A DNA stretch of 64,000 bases from JAAYDI01 sp052034005 (GTDB lineage Bacteria; Planctomycetota; Planctomycetia; Pirellulales; Pirellulaceae): assembly GCA_052034005.1 (NCBI GenBank), contig JBPOJB010000029.1, forward strand, positions 1 to 64,000, given 5' to 3'. Below are positions 28,139-42,743 of this stretch, in pieces. A program made the position numbers and the translations under genes. The notes beneath the pieces are model-generated. The model was not told the origin of the DNA. It saw nothing but the letters and a program-made list of their open reading frames with translations, and did not search any database. Each line of letters starts with the position of its first letter. The stretch's first letter is position 1.

Positions 28139-30420
28139 GGCGCCGGGCCCGGCGCGTCGGCCTGGCGCGCCGATGCTTCGAACGTGTCGAGGATGGAGGC
28201 CAGGACGGCCTGCGTCTCCCGATCCAACGGCTCGCTCGCGTTGTACAAGTCGTATTGGTGTTGCAGGCGGGAGCGGGTCAGCAGCAGGCCCCGGCGACCG
28301 ACGGCGTCGCGAAAAGCGGCCGCTGCCGCCTGCCGGGCCGCCAAGGGCTGCAGCTGCGCACTGGCGAACTCGACCAGCGCCTCCTGGGCGGTCGGCGACC
28401 CGAGCAGCCCCAGCACGCGACCGGCCTCCACGGACAGCGCCGGCGTGCGCAACGCCTGCAGGACCCGCGGCTCCAGCTGCATCAGCTCATAGAAACCGTA
28501 CGTCTTGGGATCGGCGGCCAGAGTCGCCAGCGCGTCCATGGCAAACGCAGCCTCAGCCAGCCGCTCGTCGACCGATAGGAACTGCCGCCCCGCCGCCTGC
28601 AGCAACCGCTGCACGTCCGCCGTCACGTCGTCGCGCGTCTGCGGCGGCGCCAAGACCACGGTCAGCCGATCCTCGTCGGCCAACCGCCGCGCGGCGCTCA
28701 TGTTCACTTCCCGTGCCATGATTCCCAGCGGCAAATCGGCCGTGCGAGGGTCGCGACGCAAGACCTGGACCAGCTCCACCAGCCCCGGCTGGTCGATCGC
28801 GTCCCCCACAAGCGCAAACGCGTAGTCCGGACTGTCCATCGCCTGCAGCGCCAGCGCGCGGCCGGCAAACGCCGTGTCCGTGGCATACCCCAACTCGTGG
28901 AAGTAACCGGCCAGTTCCTGAGCCACCGAGACCCGCGGTTCCCCGATCAACACGCGGAGGCGGCCGCCCGTGGCGGCCAGGTGCCCGAGCAGGGCGGGCA
29001 AGTAGCTGCTGCCCGCGTACGGCCGCTGCGGCGCACACTGCATGATCGCGCGTGCCGCCGCGACCTGGACCCGGCGGTGCGGATCCACTAACGCCCGCAC
29101 GACCAGCCGCGGCTGACCGCCGGCGCTCTCGACCAGCGCCGGGTCCCGGCGGTCGCCCAGCAACTCGATCGCCGCAAGGGCCGCGCCGACCGATCGGCGG
29201 CGCAGCGCCTGGTCCAACACCGCCTCCAGCAGATCCACATGCGCTTCGGTCAGCTCCTGGACAACGGGCGTGGCGGCCGCGTCCAGCGCACGGTCATAGC
29301 CCGCTTCGCGCTGCGCCAGCTCCAAGACGGCGACCAGGTAGGTGAGGCGGTAGTCCTCCCGGGAGGGCGCGATCAGATGCCGCTGCCGCGCCAACTCGGT
29401 CGCCGTCATCCAGGCCGCCTCGGCCGCCGGCAACCTGCGCGCCACCAGCAGCTGTTGGGCCCTGTCCCAGGTCCACAACGTCACGTTCCCGTCCTGATCG
29501 ACCGCGTGCGGCGCCGTGCCGGAGAACAACTCATCGATACGCCGGGTCAGCAACCCCAGCGCCTCGCTCCGGGACGGCACGCGCCCCAGGACCTGCTCGA
29601 GGGCCCGTTGCCCGGCCGCACGCACGGCCGCGTCGGCGTCCTCCCGCAACGCCGGACCCAGCAGGTCGACGACCACGTCGCGCGATTGCAGATTGCCCAG
29701 CGCGGCGAGGATTGCCGCCTGCAGCCGGGTGTCCGGGGACTGAAGGGCCGCGGTGAGCGCGCCGGCGGCGCTCGGGCCGATCGCCGTGAGTGTGCGGAGG
29801 ACGGCCGCGTGCGCCGCCGCCTTGGTCGGGTCGGCCAGCGCCTGCACGAGTGCGGGGGCGGCCGCCGGCCCGGCCTCCACCAGGTCGGCCATTGCTAGGC
29901 GCCGCGCCGCCGGATCCTGGCCCCCCAGGCGGTCCACCAGGCCGGCCAGGCGCGTCGGGTCACGCATCCGCGCATCGGCAGCCTGCATGATCGCGTCGGC
30001 GACGGTCGCCCCTTCCGGTTGCAGGGCTTCGCGCGTCGACAGCTCCAAGAAAAACGCCGATCCGAACCGCGCGTGGAGCTGCGCCAGTTCGGCGGGCGGG
30101 GGCAGCGCCGCGGAGAACTGAGCCAGATACTCCTTGGCCAGCTGCGGCCGGTTCAAATGCACCAGCGCTCGGATGTCCCGCAGCCACTGCTCGGGGGTCG
30201 TCGGCTTGACTTCCAGCACGGCCAGGACGAACGGATCGGTTTCGGGCGGCGGCGCCTCCTGTTTCGGTTGCTCAGCCGCCTGGTCCGCGCGTCCCGGCGC
30301 CGCGACCTTGGCGACCGGCGCCGGCGCGTCCTGCGCGACGCTGTGCGCCGCCAGGGGCAGGAGCACCAGGGTGCCTGTCCAGAGGATGCGAAGCTGCAGT
30401 CGTCTCGTTTCGCTCATCAT
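28135..30420 (-). CDS. Exported HEAT-repeat protein with degenerate receiver-like domain
   Basis: The 761-residue protein has a signal peptide (to about residue 29, AAHSVAQ|DAPA) and a Pro/Ala/Glu-rich linker. HEAT/PBS-lyase-like repeats span ~160-280 (GQDPAARRLAMADLVEAGPAA, PDTRLQAAILAALGNLQ). Residues ~487-608 look like a CheY-type receiver fold (RLRVLIGEPRVSVAQELAGYF, FALVGDA, DLPLGIMAREV), but the acidic pocket after beta1 (GEP for the usual DD) and the phosphorylation site are degenerate. Further helical repeats end the protein. An exported pseudo-receiver is unusual and would not be phosphorylated by ATP-dependent kinases. It is cotranscribed with argH and the sigma-54 activator. Confidence 0.75.
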
Positions 30421-30430
30421 GGTCGATCAC

Positions 30431-31819
<1,389 letters not shown>

Positions 31820-31941
31820 GAAACGCTCGCTGGCCGGTGGCCGAATCGAGGCGAGTCCCCCGCGCGCAAACGGCTGACCGCTCTGCGGGCAGGCCCAGCC
31901 GCGCGACGCGACACTCACCCCTGGTGAAAAAACATAAGTCC

Positions 31942-31970
31942 ATACTAAGCAGGGTGTTGAGTGCTGTCAA
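31942..31970 (-). promoter_or_regulatory. Sigma-70-type promoter for the argH operon
   Basis: On the minus strand a perfect TTGACA (31965-31970) is followed after exactly 17 bases by TAGTAT (31942-31947). Transcription would start near 31935, leaving a ~115-base leader before argH. The same intergenic region must also serve the divergent carB gene. Confidence 0.6.
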
Positions 31971-32117
31971 CGTGACCCCGCCGGGCGTGCACATTGTCTA
32001 AGCAAGGCTGCGCGAGCGCGGTCAGCCCCTTGCCAGCGTTTCCAGGGGGATGTTAACTTTGTGGGAATTTTGTGCGCTGCGAATGACTCCCTGAGCCCCC
32101 GAGAAGGACCCCTTCGC

Positions 32118-35394
<3,277 letters not shown>

Positions 35395-35408
<14 letters not shown>

Positions 35409-36387
35409 ATTCCATCGCTACCTGGCCGCCACCGTGCTGGCCGGCGCCGCCCCGGCGCTCGGGCAGGCCGGCGCCGCCGCCGCCCGCCCCGCCCAAGACA
35501 AACGGCCGATCATCGACACGCACCAGCACCTGTGGGATCTGGATCGGCAGAGAGTCCCGTGGCTCCAGAAAGGCAAAGGACTGCTGGGCCATTCCCATAC
35601 GATCGACGATTACCTCGAGACGACGCGCGGCTGGAATATCGTGAAAGCCGTCTACATGGAAATCGACGTGGCGCCGGAGGATCACCAGGCCGAGGTGGAA
35701 CTGGTTAGCGAACTGTGCCGCAGCGGCAAGTACCCCACCGCCGCGGCCGTCATCGGCGGCCGGCCCGGCGCGGATTCCTTCGCCGACTACATCCGCCCGC
35801 ACGCCCGGAACCCGTACGTGCGCGGCGTGCGCCAGGTGCTCCACGGCGCCACCCCGCGCGGATACTGCCTGCAGGACCGGTTCGTCCAGTCCATGCGGCT
35901 GCTGGGCGAACTGGACCTGAGCTTCGACATCTGCGTGCGCCCCGCCGAACTGGCCGACGCCGTCGAGCTGGTCAGACGCTGTCCGGGCACGCGCTTCATC
36001 ATCGACCACTGCGGGAACGCGGACCCCAAGGCGTTCCTGCCCGCCGCGCGCCGCGGCGGGGCCGCGCCGTCCCACGACCCGGATGCGTGGCGCCGCGACA
36101 TGGCCGCCTTGGCCCAGGCGCCCAACACCATCTGCAAGATCAGCGGGGTCGTGGCCCAAGTGCCCAAGCCGCACTGGACACCCGACGACCTGGCCCCGGT
36201 CGTCAACCACTGCCTGGACTCGTTCGGGCCCGACCGCGTCGTGTTCGGCAGCGACTGGCCCGTGTGCCGCATGGGCGCGGAACTGCCCCAGTGGATCGCC
36301 GCGCTCCAGGAGATCGTGGCCGACCGGCCCCCAGAGCAGCAGCAGAAGCTGCTGCACGACAATGCGAAAGCGTTCTACCGGGTGTGA
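35395..36387 (+). CDS. Tat-exported amidohydrolase-2 family protein
   Basis: The 330-residue protein has a Tat-like leader (MRRREFHRYLAATVLAGAAPAL). A TIM-barrel metal-dependent hydrolase of the amidohydrolase-2 family follows: DTHQHLWDLD (HxH metal site), YMEIDV, FIIDHCGN (His) and VVFGSDWPVCRM (catalytic Asp). Close relatives act on sugar lactones such as fuconolactone, but the substrate here is unknown. Its ATG lies inside the last 14 bases of carB, so it is translationally coupled to it. A likely terminator-like inverted repeat follows at 36429-36484. Confidence 0.87.
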
Positions 36388-36428
36388 GTGCTTCGAGGAG
36401 CCAAAAAGGGGTCAGGACTCATTAAATG

Positions 36429-36484
36429 ACCGTGCGCGATTCGGCCATCATTCCGCAAGAGGGTCTTGCCGAATCGCGCACGGT
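36429..36484. repeat. 17-bp perfect inverted repeat, terminator- or REP-like
   Basis: ACCGTGCGCGATTCGGC (36429-36445) and its exact reverse complement (36468-36484) flank a 22-base loop and are followed by TTATTTTAT. It lies just after the amidohydrolase gene and could end that transcript. The sequence GGGGTCAGGACTCATTAA immediately before it resembles flanks of REP-type elements mobilised by Y1 transposases. Confidence 0.75.
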
Positions 36485-36664
36485 TATTTTATCCGTTTGC
36501 ACCCCTTCCGAGTCTTGGATGACGAGCCCTGGTTTTGTCTGGGTAGGCCATTCGCCCTGGGCTATTATCGGGTTGTCCCTTCGGGACGGGCGAGACCGTC
36601 TTCGTGCGGCCGCTCACCAGGTGAGCACGATGATTCTTGTTGCTGCCGAGACTGGAGGCTGCTG

Positions 36665-37897
36665 ATGTGGCGAAAAACGACGCTGTTGATGCTGCTGGTC
36701 ACAGCCGCTGCCGCCGGGCGCATGAGGGCCGACGACGCGGACTTCTTCCCGCTGATGGCGTGGGATTATGTCGACGATGAAGCGACGCTGACTGCGATGG
36801 CCAACTGCGGCGTCAACAGCGTCGCCTTCGTGCCGCCGCAGATGCTGGACGCCTGTCAGCGGCTCGGGATCCGGGCGATCGTATACGATCCGGCGCTGGC
36901 CGGTGACCGGTGGGATGCACCGCTCGACGCGGACCGGGCGATTCAAGCGCTGCCGGAGCTGCTGAGCCGAGTCAACGCCCACCCGGCCGTCTGGGGATAC
37001 CACCTCAAAGACGAGCCCAGCTCGGACATGTTTCCCGCATTGGGACGCGTGGCGGACGAGCTGCGCCGGCTGGCACCCGGGAAGTGGCCGTACATTAACC
37101 TGCTTCCCGGCGAAGGTCCGGATTACGACACGTACCTCCGACAGTTCGTCGAGACTTGTCGGCCGCCGATCATCTCCTACGACCGCTACGTGTTGTTTGA
37201 AAGCGGCCCGCAGTGGCCGGTCTTCTGGGCGAACCTGGCGCAGGTGCGTGAGGCTGCGCAGACGTTCGATCTTCCCTTTCACAACATCGTCCTGACCGCC
37301 GCCCACTGGCACTACCGTGTACCGACTGACGAGGACATCCGGATGCAGGTCTTCGGCTCGATCGTCTACGGGGCCAAGGGGATCGCCTACTACAAGTTCA
37401 TGAGCGAGTCTCTCGCCTGCCTGCAGGCGCCGGACCTCGGCAACTTCCGCGACGGGCCGCTCGACGCGTTCCGTTGCCAGACGCCGCTGTGGGGCCACCT
37501 GCGCACGACCAACCGGGTCGTCCACAACCTTGCCCCGCACCTCCGCAAGCTCCGCTCGGACGCGGTCTATCACTTCGGCGACCCTCCGCCGCGCAACAGC
37601 GGCCCGCCTGAGCGTTCCCTGGTGCGGACGTTCCGGCGAAGCGATGGTTCTGGATCTGGGTTTGGTTCCGGCACCGGGTTCGTGGTGGGGGATTTCACTC
37701 ACGAAGATGGCTCACGGTGGGTCATGATCGTCAACAAGGTCCCGGGGCGTTCGATCATGTGCTGTCCGGAGTTCCGCCATCCGATCGGTTCGCTCGAGTA
37801 TGTCGACCCTGTCCAAGGCAGCCTTCGTCCGTACCCGGACGGCCTGTACGCACTGGCACCAGGGCAAGGGGTGCTGCTGAAGCTTGGGTTGCCGTGA
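36665..37897 (+). CDS. Secreted TIM-barrel glycosidase-like protein
   Basis: The 410-residue protein starts with a signal peptide (MWRKTTLLMLLVTAAAAGRMRA). It then shows a beta/alpha-barrel layout: FFPLMAWDYVDDEATLTAMANCGVN, HPAVWGYHLKDEPSSDMFP with a candidate acid/base Glu, PYINLLPGE, ISYDRYV and YGAKGIAYYKF. A C-terminal beta domain follows (FVVGDFTHEDGSRWVMIVN). The pattern recalls family 42-like or related glycoside hydrolases, but I cannot assign a family or substrate. A GGAGG site precedes the ATG at 36665, and the frame upstream of it has no coding character. Confidence 0.75.
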   Translation: MWRKTTLLMLLVTAAAAGRMRADDADFFPLMAWDYVDDEATLTAMANCGVNSVAFVPPQMLDACQRLGIRAIVYDPALAGDRWDAPLDADRAIQALPELLSRVNAHPAVWGYHLKDEPSSDMFPALGRVADELRRLAPGKWPYINLLPGEGPDYDTYLRQFVETCRPPIISYDRYVLFESGPQWPVFWANLAQVREAAQTFDLPFHNIVLTAAHWHYRVPTDEDIRMQVFGSIVYGAKGIAYYKFMSESLACLQAPDLGNFRDGPLDAFRCQTPLWGHLRTTNRVVHNLAPHLRKLRSDAVYHFGDPPPRNSGPPERSLVRTFRRSDGSGSGFGSGTGFVVGDFTHEDGSRWVMIVNKVPGRSIMCCPEFRHPIGSLEYVDPVQGSLRPYPDGLYALAPGQGVLLKLGLP

Positions 37898-38585
37898 CTT
37901 GTGCGCCGCGATGGGGGGTCGGCCCAGGGGTAGGGGTAATTGCCGACCAGCCGGGACCGGTGGAGCCCGGCCGGCGATCGGCGACGTCCGCCCTACGTAC
38001 GGTTGGCAACCGAATCAGAGGACCGAATCAGAGTGTCTGCTTCTTCGTTGCGGGAGCGGCTGGACGAATTTGCTGCCCTTTTTTGCCAGTCGGCCGCTTT
38101 TGTTTCGCCCTAACGACTTGATTGTTAGGAAGTTACCGTCTCGTCGCCGTAGCTCAATTACCGATTTCCACTTGTCGCCTGGGGACAGGCTCAATAGGTC
38201 GCCGCCCACTGCTTAACCGCAGGCCCAACGGGCCGCGCGTTGTGGGGGAGGCCGCAGCCAGCGCATCCCCGCCCCGCCTCCGAAGCACAGCGGTGGGGAT
38301 GAGCGCGCGGGCCGCCGTCCGCCTGCCGGCGGACTCTGGCCCTGCGGTTACACAGATCGGTGACACGGCTCGTCTGGTTCCAGCCAGAACCTGAGCCACA
38401 CGGTCGGCCATCCATCCTGCCGGTGCCGCACGGCCGCAGGGCGCAGGGCGGCCAGAAACAGCGCGCTCTTGACCCGGATGACGGGGGGGGATATGCTGTC
38501 CGCCCCGATCCGACACAGCGTGGCAAGGACGGGCAGTCTGATCGTGCGTCGACGGCACCTAGGCAAGGAGGCAAAGGGTATCGAC
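37898..38585. other. 688-bp gap with a dispersed-repeat copy
   Basis: No gene was recognised. One copy of the dispersed motif (AATCAGAGTGTCTGCTTCT) lies at 38026-38044, and T-rich stretches occur at 38078-38105. The stretch has several GC-rich self-complementary segments, but I could not match any structured RNA. An AAGGAGG near 38566-38572 precedes the downstream aminotransferase. Confidence 0.5.
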
Positions 38586-39761
38586 ATGAACGCGTCGCAA
38601 CATCTCTCGGGCAGCACCCCCCCGGCGGTTCCGTTGTTGGATGTGGTGGGCGGCAACGCGCCGCTGCGCGAGGAGATCCTGGCAGCCGTGGCCCGCGTGA
38701 TCGATTCGGGGCGGTTCCTCCACGGCCCGGAGTGCCGGGCGCTGGAGGCGGAGGTCGCGCGGCGGTGCGACGTCCCGCGGGCCGTCAGTTGTGCCTCCGG
38801 GAGCGACGCCCTGCTGCTGGCCATGATGGCGCTGGGTATCGGAGCCGGCGACGAAGTGATCGTACCGAGCTTCACGTTCTTCGCCACTGCCAGCTGCGTG
38901 TGGCGTGTCGGTGCGCAGCCGGTTTTCGTGGATATCGACCCGGTCTCGTTCAACATCGACCCGCGGCAGGTCGAAGCGGCGATCACCCGGGCCACGCGCG
39001 CGATCATCCCGGTGCATCTGTTCGGGCAATGCGCCGCCATGGACGCGCTCAACAGGATCGCCCAGCAGTACGACCTGTACGTCATCGAGGATGCGGCCCA
39101 AGCGATCGGGGCCAGCTATCGCAATCGTCCGGCCGGTTCGTGGGGCCACATTGGTTGCTTCAGCTTCTACCCCACCAAGAATCTGGGCGGGATGGGTGAC
39201 GGCGGCATGCTCACGACCAGCGACGAGGTGCTTGCCAACCGGCTGAGCCTCTATGCCGCACACGGCATGGAACCGCGCTACTACCATCAGGTCGTGGGGA
39301 TCAACAGCCGGCTCGACACGATCCAGGCCGCGGTGCTGAACGTGAAAATGCAGAAGCTCGACCAGTGGAACCAGGCGCGTGCCCGGAATGCCGAGCGCTA
39401 TCACATGCTGTTCACCGCCGCCGCACTCGACCAGTACATCACCTTGCCGCGGACGGCGAAGGCGTACGGCCACGTGTGGAACCAGTATACGATCCGCGTG
39501 CCCGACGGCCAGCGCGACGCGCTGCGCAGCTATCTGGCCAAGGCCCACATCGGCACCGAGATCTACTATCCCGTGCCGCTGCACCTGCAGCAGTGCTTCG
39601 AGCCGCTGGGCTACGCCGTGGGCAGCTTGCCGGAAACCGAACGGGCCGCCAATGAAGTGCTGAGTCTGCCGATCCATCCCGAGCTGACCGAAACGCAACA
39701 GGCGGCCGTCGTCGACCAGATCGGCCGATACTTCGCCAAGAAGGCCCGCTCTGCCGCCTAG
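38586..39761 (+). CDS. DegT/DnrJ/EryC1/StrS-family sugar aminotransferase
   Basis: The 391-residue PLP enzyme shows the full family pattern: SGRFLHGPECRALEAE, the cofactor loop CASGSDALLLAMMALG, VPSFTFFATA, the Asp in VIEDAAQAIGA, and the PLP lysine K198 in SFYPTKNLGGMGDGGM. It transfers an amino group to nucleotide-linked keto-sugars for cell-surface polysaccharide synthesis. No other sugar-nucleotide genes adjoin, so the sugar is unknown. The ATG at 38586 was chosen because upstream sequence is non-coding. Confidence 0.92.
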   Translation: MNASQHLSGSTPPAVPLLDVVGGNAPLREEILAAVARVIDSGRFLHGPECRALEAEVARRCDVPRAVSCASGSDALLLAMMALGIGAGDEVIVPSFTFFATASCVWRVGAQPVFVDIDPVSFNIDPRQVEAAITRATRAIIPVHLFGQCAAMDALNRIAQQYDLYVIEDAAQAIGASYRNRPAGSWGHIGCFSFYPTKNLGGMGDGGMLTTSDEVLANRLSLYAAHGMEPRYYHQVVGINSRLDTIQAAVLNVKMQKLDQWNQARARNAERYHMLFTAAALDQYITLPRTAKAYGHVWNQYTIRVPDGQRDALRSYLAKAHIGTEIYYPVPLHLQQCFEPLGYAVGSLPETERAANEVLSLPIHPELTETQQAAVVDQIGRYFAKKARSAA

Positions 39762-39772
39762 GCCGGATGGGG

Positions 39773-40003
39773 TCAGTCCTTCTTGCGCAGGACTTTCCGC
39801 ATCGAGGGGATCAGGATGGCCAGCATGCCCAGCAGGATGGCGAGAAACAGGAGGCTGTAGCCGATCAGCCAGCTCTTCGCCCACAGCGGGGTCCATGCCG
39901 CGGCCACGCACCCAGGCGCGGCCTGCACGGTTGGCGTCCAGAGCACCATGGCCAGAAGCGCGACCACCAGCAGCGGGCGGCGGATCGAAGGAAGCTGTGA
40001 CAT
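39773..40003 (-). CDS. Small membrane protein
   Basis: The 76-residue protein has a signal-peptide-like N-terminus (MSQLPSIRRPLLVVALLAMV... VQAAPG), then a second hydrophobic segment (WLIGYSLLFLAILLGMLAILI) and a basic end (PSMRKVLRKKD). It likely crosses the inner membrane once after processing. A GTG at 40037-40039 would add 12 residues. I do not recognise a named family. It converges with the DegT gene 11 bases away. Confidence 0.6.
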   Translation of the reverse strand: MSQLPSIRRPLLVVALLAMVLWTPTVQAAPGCVAAAWTPLWAKSWLIGYSLLFLAILLGMLAILIPSMRKVLRKKD

Positions 40004-40194
40004 CGTGATCTCGGCGGCAGTCAGGAAGGTTGCTTTCACAGTCGGCCGGCGCGGTGACTGGCACCCCTACGCCGGCAGCTCATTGTAATCCGCGGCCGCC
40101 CGGCTGCCAAACGAGGGCCGGCCGGGCGGTTCGGCGATTCACGCGCCTGCGGTTGCCGGCCTTGGGGAAGGGCTGCTCGGTACGGGTCGGCACG

Positions 40195-41529
40195 CTAGCG
40201 GCTGAGGATGCGGCGGATCGTCTGGACGACCGGTTCGAGTTGCGGGTCCAGGCCGACTTCCTGACGCTCGCCCGTCCGGAGGTCTTTCACCTGGCAGGTC
40301 CGCCGCGCCAGTTCGTCATCGCCGGCGACCAGCGCCACGCGGAACCCGCGTTGATCGGCGTACTTGAGCTGTTGCCCCAGCCGTTTGGGCTCCGGGTAGA
40401 TTTCCACGCGCAGCCCGGCGGCCCGCAATTGGGCCGCCAGCGCCAGGTAGGTCGGCAACTGGTCCTGGGCGAAGTAGGTGAGCAGCACATCGGCGGGCGT
40501 GGCCACTTTCTCGACCAGCCCCAGCTCTTCCATCGCGGCCAGCAGGCGGTCGAGTCCGAGCGAGGCGCCGATGCCGGGCAGCTCCTGCTTGGTGAACAAG
40601 CCGGCCAGGTTGTCGTAGCGTCCGCCGGAACAGACGCTGCCGATCGTGGGCAGGGGACTCAAGTAGGTCTCGAAGACCGTGCCGGTGTAGTAGTCGAGGC
40701 CGCGCGCGATGGCGACGTCGAGCTTCACGCGCGCCTCGGGCACGCCGGCGGCGCGCACGCCCGCGAGCACCTGCCGCAGAGTCTCCACGCCCGCCAGGCC
40801 CCGATCGCTGCCGGCGAGGATCCCGTCCAACTGGTGGAGGATCGCATCGGGCTCCCCGCTGAGTTCACCGAGCCGGAGGAGTTCGGCGGCCTGCGCGCGG
40901 GTGGCGCCGGCCTGCGCCTGCAGCTCCGCCATCACCGGCTCCGGCCCGATCTTCGCGAGCTTGTCGAGCGCGCGCAGGACGGCCGTCGATTTCTCGGCCA
41001 GGCCGAGCTTGTCCAGCAGCCCGTTGAGTACCAGCCGGTTATTGATGCACACGGTGAAATCGCGCAGGCCGATGGCCAGCATCAGGTCGTGGATCACCAG
41101 GGCGGTTTCGATATCCGCCACGACGCTCCTGGTGCCGATCGTGTCGAAGTCGCACTGCATGAACTCGCGGTAACGACCGCGCTGGGTATTCTCGCCGCGC
41201 CACACGGTCGCGACGTGGTAGCGCTTGAACGGCATGCCGAGCTCGGCCGCGTGTTGGGCGACGAAGCGCGCCAGCGGCACCGTCAGGTCGAACCGCATGC
41301 CGACCGCGCGCCCGCCATGGTCGACGAACTGGTACAGCTGGCGGTCCGTTTCGTCGCTCCCTTTGCCCTGGAGGATCTCCAGATACTCGAGCGCCGGCGT
41401 GTCGATCGGGCTGAACCCGTACGACCGGTAGACGCGCTTGGCCGTCTCCACGAGCTGCTCGCGCGGCATCATCGCGGCGGGCAGATAGTCGCGGAAGCCT
41501 TTCAATGTGCGGGGTGTGATGAGCGCCAC
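40195..41529 (-). CDS. hisS: Histidyl-tRNA synthetase
   Basis: The 444-residue class II synthetase has motif 1 (YGFSPIDTPALEYLEI) and motif 2 (VWRGENTQRGRYREFMQCDFD). It also carries the histidine-specific GLDYYTGTVFE and GGRYDNLAG with the motif 3 region ASLGLDRLL, and a C-terminal anticodon-binding domain (DVLLTYFAQ... DDELARRTCQVKDL). It charges tRNA(His). I chose the GTG at 41527-41529 because an AAGGTGG site lies eight bases upstream and the protein then begins VALITPRTLKGFRDYLP. Confidence 0.95.
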   Translation of the reverse strand: MALITPRTLKGFRDYLPAAMMPREQLVETAKRVYRSYGFSPIDTPALEYLEILQGKGSDETDRQLYQFVDHGGRAVGMRFDLTVPLARFVAQHAAELGMPFKRYHVATVWRGENTQRGRYREFMQCDFDTIGTRSVVADIETALVIHDLMLAIGLRDFTVCINNRLVLNGLLDKLGLAEKSTAVLRALDKLAKIGPEPVMAELQAQAGATRAQAAELLRLGELSGEPDAILHQLDGILAGSDRGLAGVETLRQVLAGVRAAGVPEARVKLDVAIARGLDYYTGTVFETYLSPLPTIGSVCSGGRYDNLAGLFTKQELPGIGASLGLDRLLAAMEELGLVEKVATPADVLLTYFAQDQLPTYLALAAQLRAAGLRVEIYPEPKRLGQQLKYADQRGFRVALVAGDDELARRTCQVKDLRTGERQEVGLDPQLEPVVQTIRRILSR

Positions 41530-41555
41530 GATCGCGGCCACCTTCTGCCCGGCAT

Positions 41556-41996
41556 TCAGCGCAATACGGGGAGTAACGCGGGCCGCGGGCCGCGGATGTC
41601 CTGGTCGGGCGTCTGCAGGACCGCCTCCGCGTACTCCTGGATCTGCTCGGGCGTCTCGAAGTACCGTTCGTATGTGAAGTCGTCGTCGTATTCGCAGTCG
41701 TCGGTCGAGTACTCGCGACAGATCTGCGGCCGCGTCTCGTAGATCCCGCACCGATTGTCGTCCAGCAGGTGCTTGCACACGGTGTGGACCAGCAGGTACC
41801 ACTGGCCGTCCTCCGTGAAGACCGTCGCGCGGTCGTGGGACAGGTACCAGCGGATGTACTCGAAATCCGCCCGCTTCTTGGGGGTCTCGATCGGCAGGGC
41901 GAAGTACCGGCAACACCGGGCGTTGCAGTATTGGCACAGCACCTCGCCCGGCGGGAGCTGCTCGCGCTGGATCTGCTTGCGATCTGGTTCGGTCAT
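41556..41996 (-). CDS. YkgJ-family cysteine-cluster protein
   Basis: The 146-residue protein carries the metal-chelating cysteine cluster CQYCNARCCRYFALPI (C21, C24, C28, C29). Later cysteines are in HTVCKHLLDDNRCGIYETRPQICREY. The YkgJ family is thought to bind zinc or iron, but its role is undefined. The ATG at 41994-41996 gives the MTEPDRKQ start. The gene ends 26 bases before hisS starts, so the two are probably cotranscribed. Confidence 0.85.
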   Translation of the reverse strand: MTEPDRKQIQREQLPPGEVLCQYCNARCCRYFALPIETPKKRADFEYIRWYLSHDRATVFTEDGQWYLLVHTVCKHLLDDNRCGIYETRPQICREYSTDDCEYDDDFTYERYFETPEQIQEYAEAVLQTPDQDIRGPRPALLPVLR

Positions 41997-42743
41997 GCTG
42001 GATTCCCGCCCACGGACGAGTCCGGGCGCGTCAGGCCCCAGGGGTGGCGCAGCTCGACCTGCCGACAACTCGGCCGGCCAGGAGCGTTGCCCGAGACGAC
42101 ATTCGATTAGTCAGGGTATCAGATCAGGCCTGGATTGACCAGTTGACGCGGACGCGCCCGGGCGGTGAAAGACGTGCGACGCGTCGCGGCAGAACGCGGA
42201 TCGCGCATGCGCGCCCAAGGCGAACGGTCGGAACGGAACGCCAGATCCGCCGATAGTCTCGCTGAGCGTGACGGCCCAATGCGTCACGAGGGAAGCTAAC
42301 CTCGTCGCCCAACATGACTCGCAGACCCAGCCGTCCCGTTCCGAGACCGCGCTTGCGCCGTCTCCGGGCTGGAGCCGCGCCCCCACGACGCGACATGCCC
42401 GAAAACGCCGCCTCAAGATGAAAGATCCGGAGATCTTCCCCTCGCTATTATCGAGCGATTCCCAGGGCCATCTGACACACAACTGCGCGTGAATCGGCAC
42501 GAATCCCCGGCTGCGTGCAGAAGGTTCGGCTTGCGTGATTCCTGCCGATTGTGCCGGCCCCGGCTCCCTGCCCCCGCACGGGCGTCTTGCTCGACACCGT
42601 GCCGCCGCGCATTGCGGGCGGGCCCAAGGTCCGGCTGTGGTGGGGTATCTGCAGGCTCCCCGGAAATGCGTGTTGATTCTCGGGGCGGTTTTCGTGTACT
42701 GTTCGCCCCTCAGGGCAGCGTACGCTTCGAGGGAGCACGGGCT
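41997..42743. other. 747-bp intergenic region without recognised genes
   Basis: I see no protein with family character in any frame and no tRNA or structured RNA. The region separates two divergent genes (YkgJ-like and the 42744 gene). A weak promoter-like TTGATT near 42673 is the only hint of a signal. Confidence 0.45.

Noticed and set aside
38140..38345. GC-rich segment with a tRNA-like GTAGCTCAAT string
   Set aside because: No acceptor stem, anticodon arm or TPsiC arm could be assembled around it.
40196..41541. HisS start codons further upstream, as far as 41937
   Set aside because: The added residues overlap the YkgJ-like gene and have no synthetase character. The GTG at 41527-41529 has a good ribosome-binding site.
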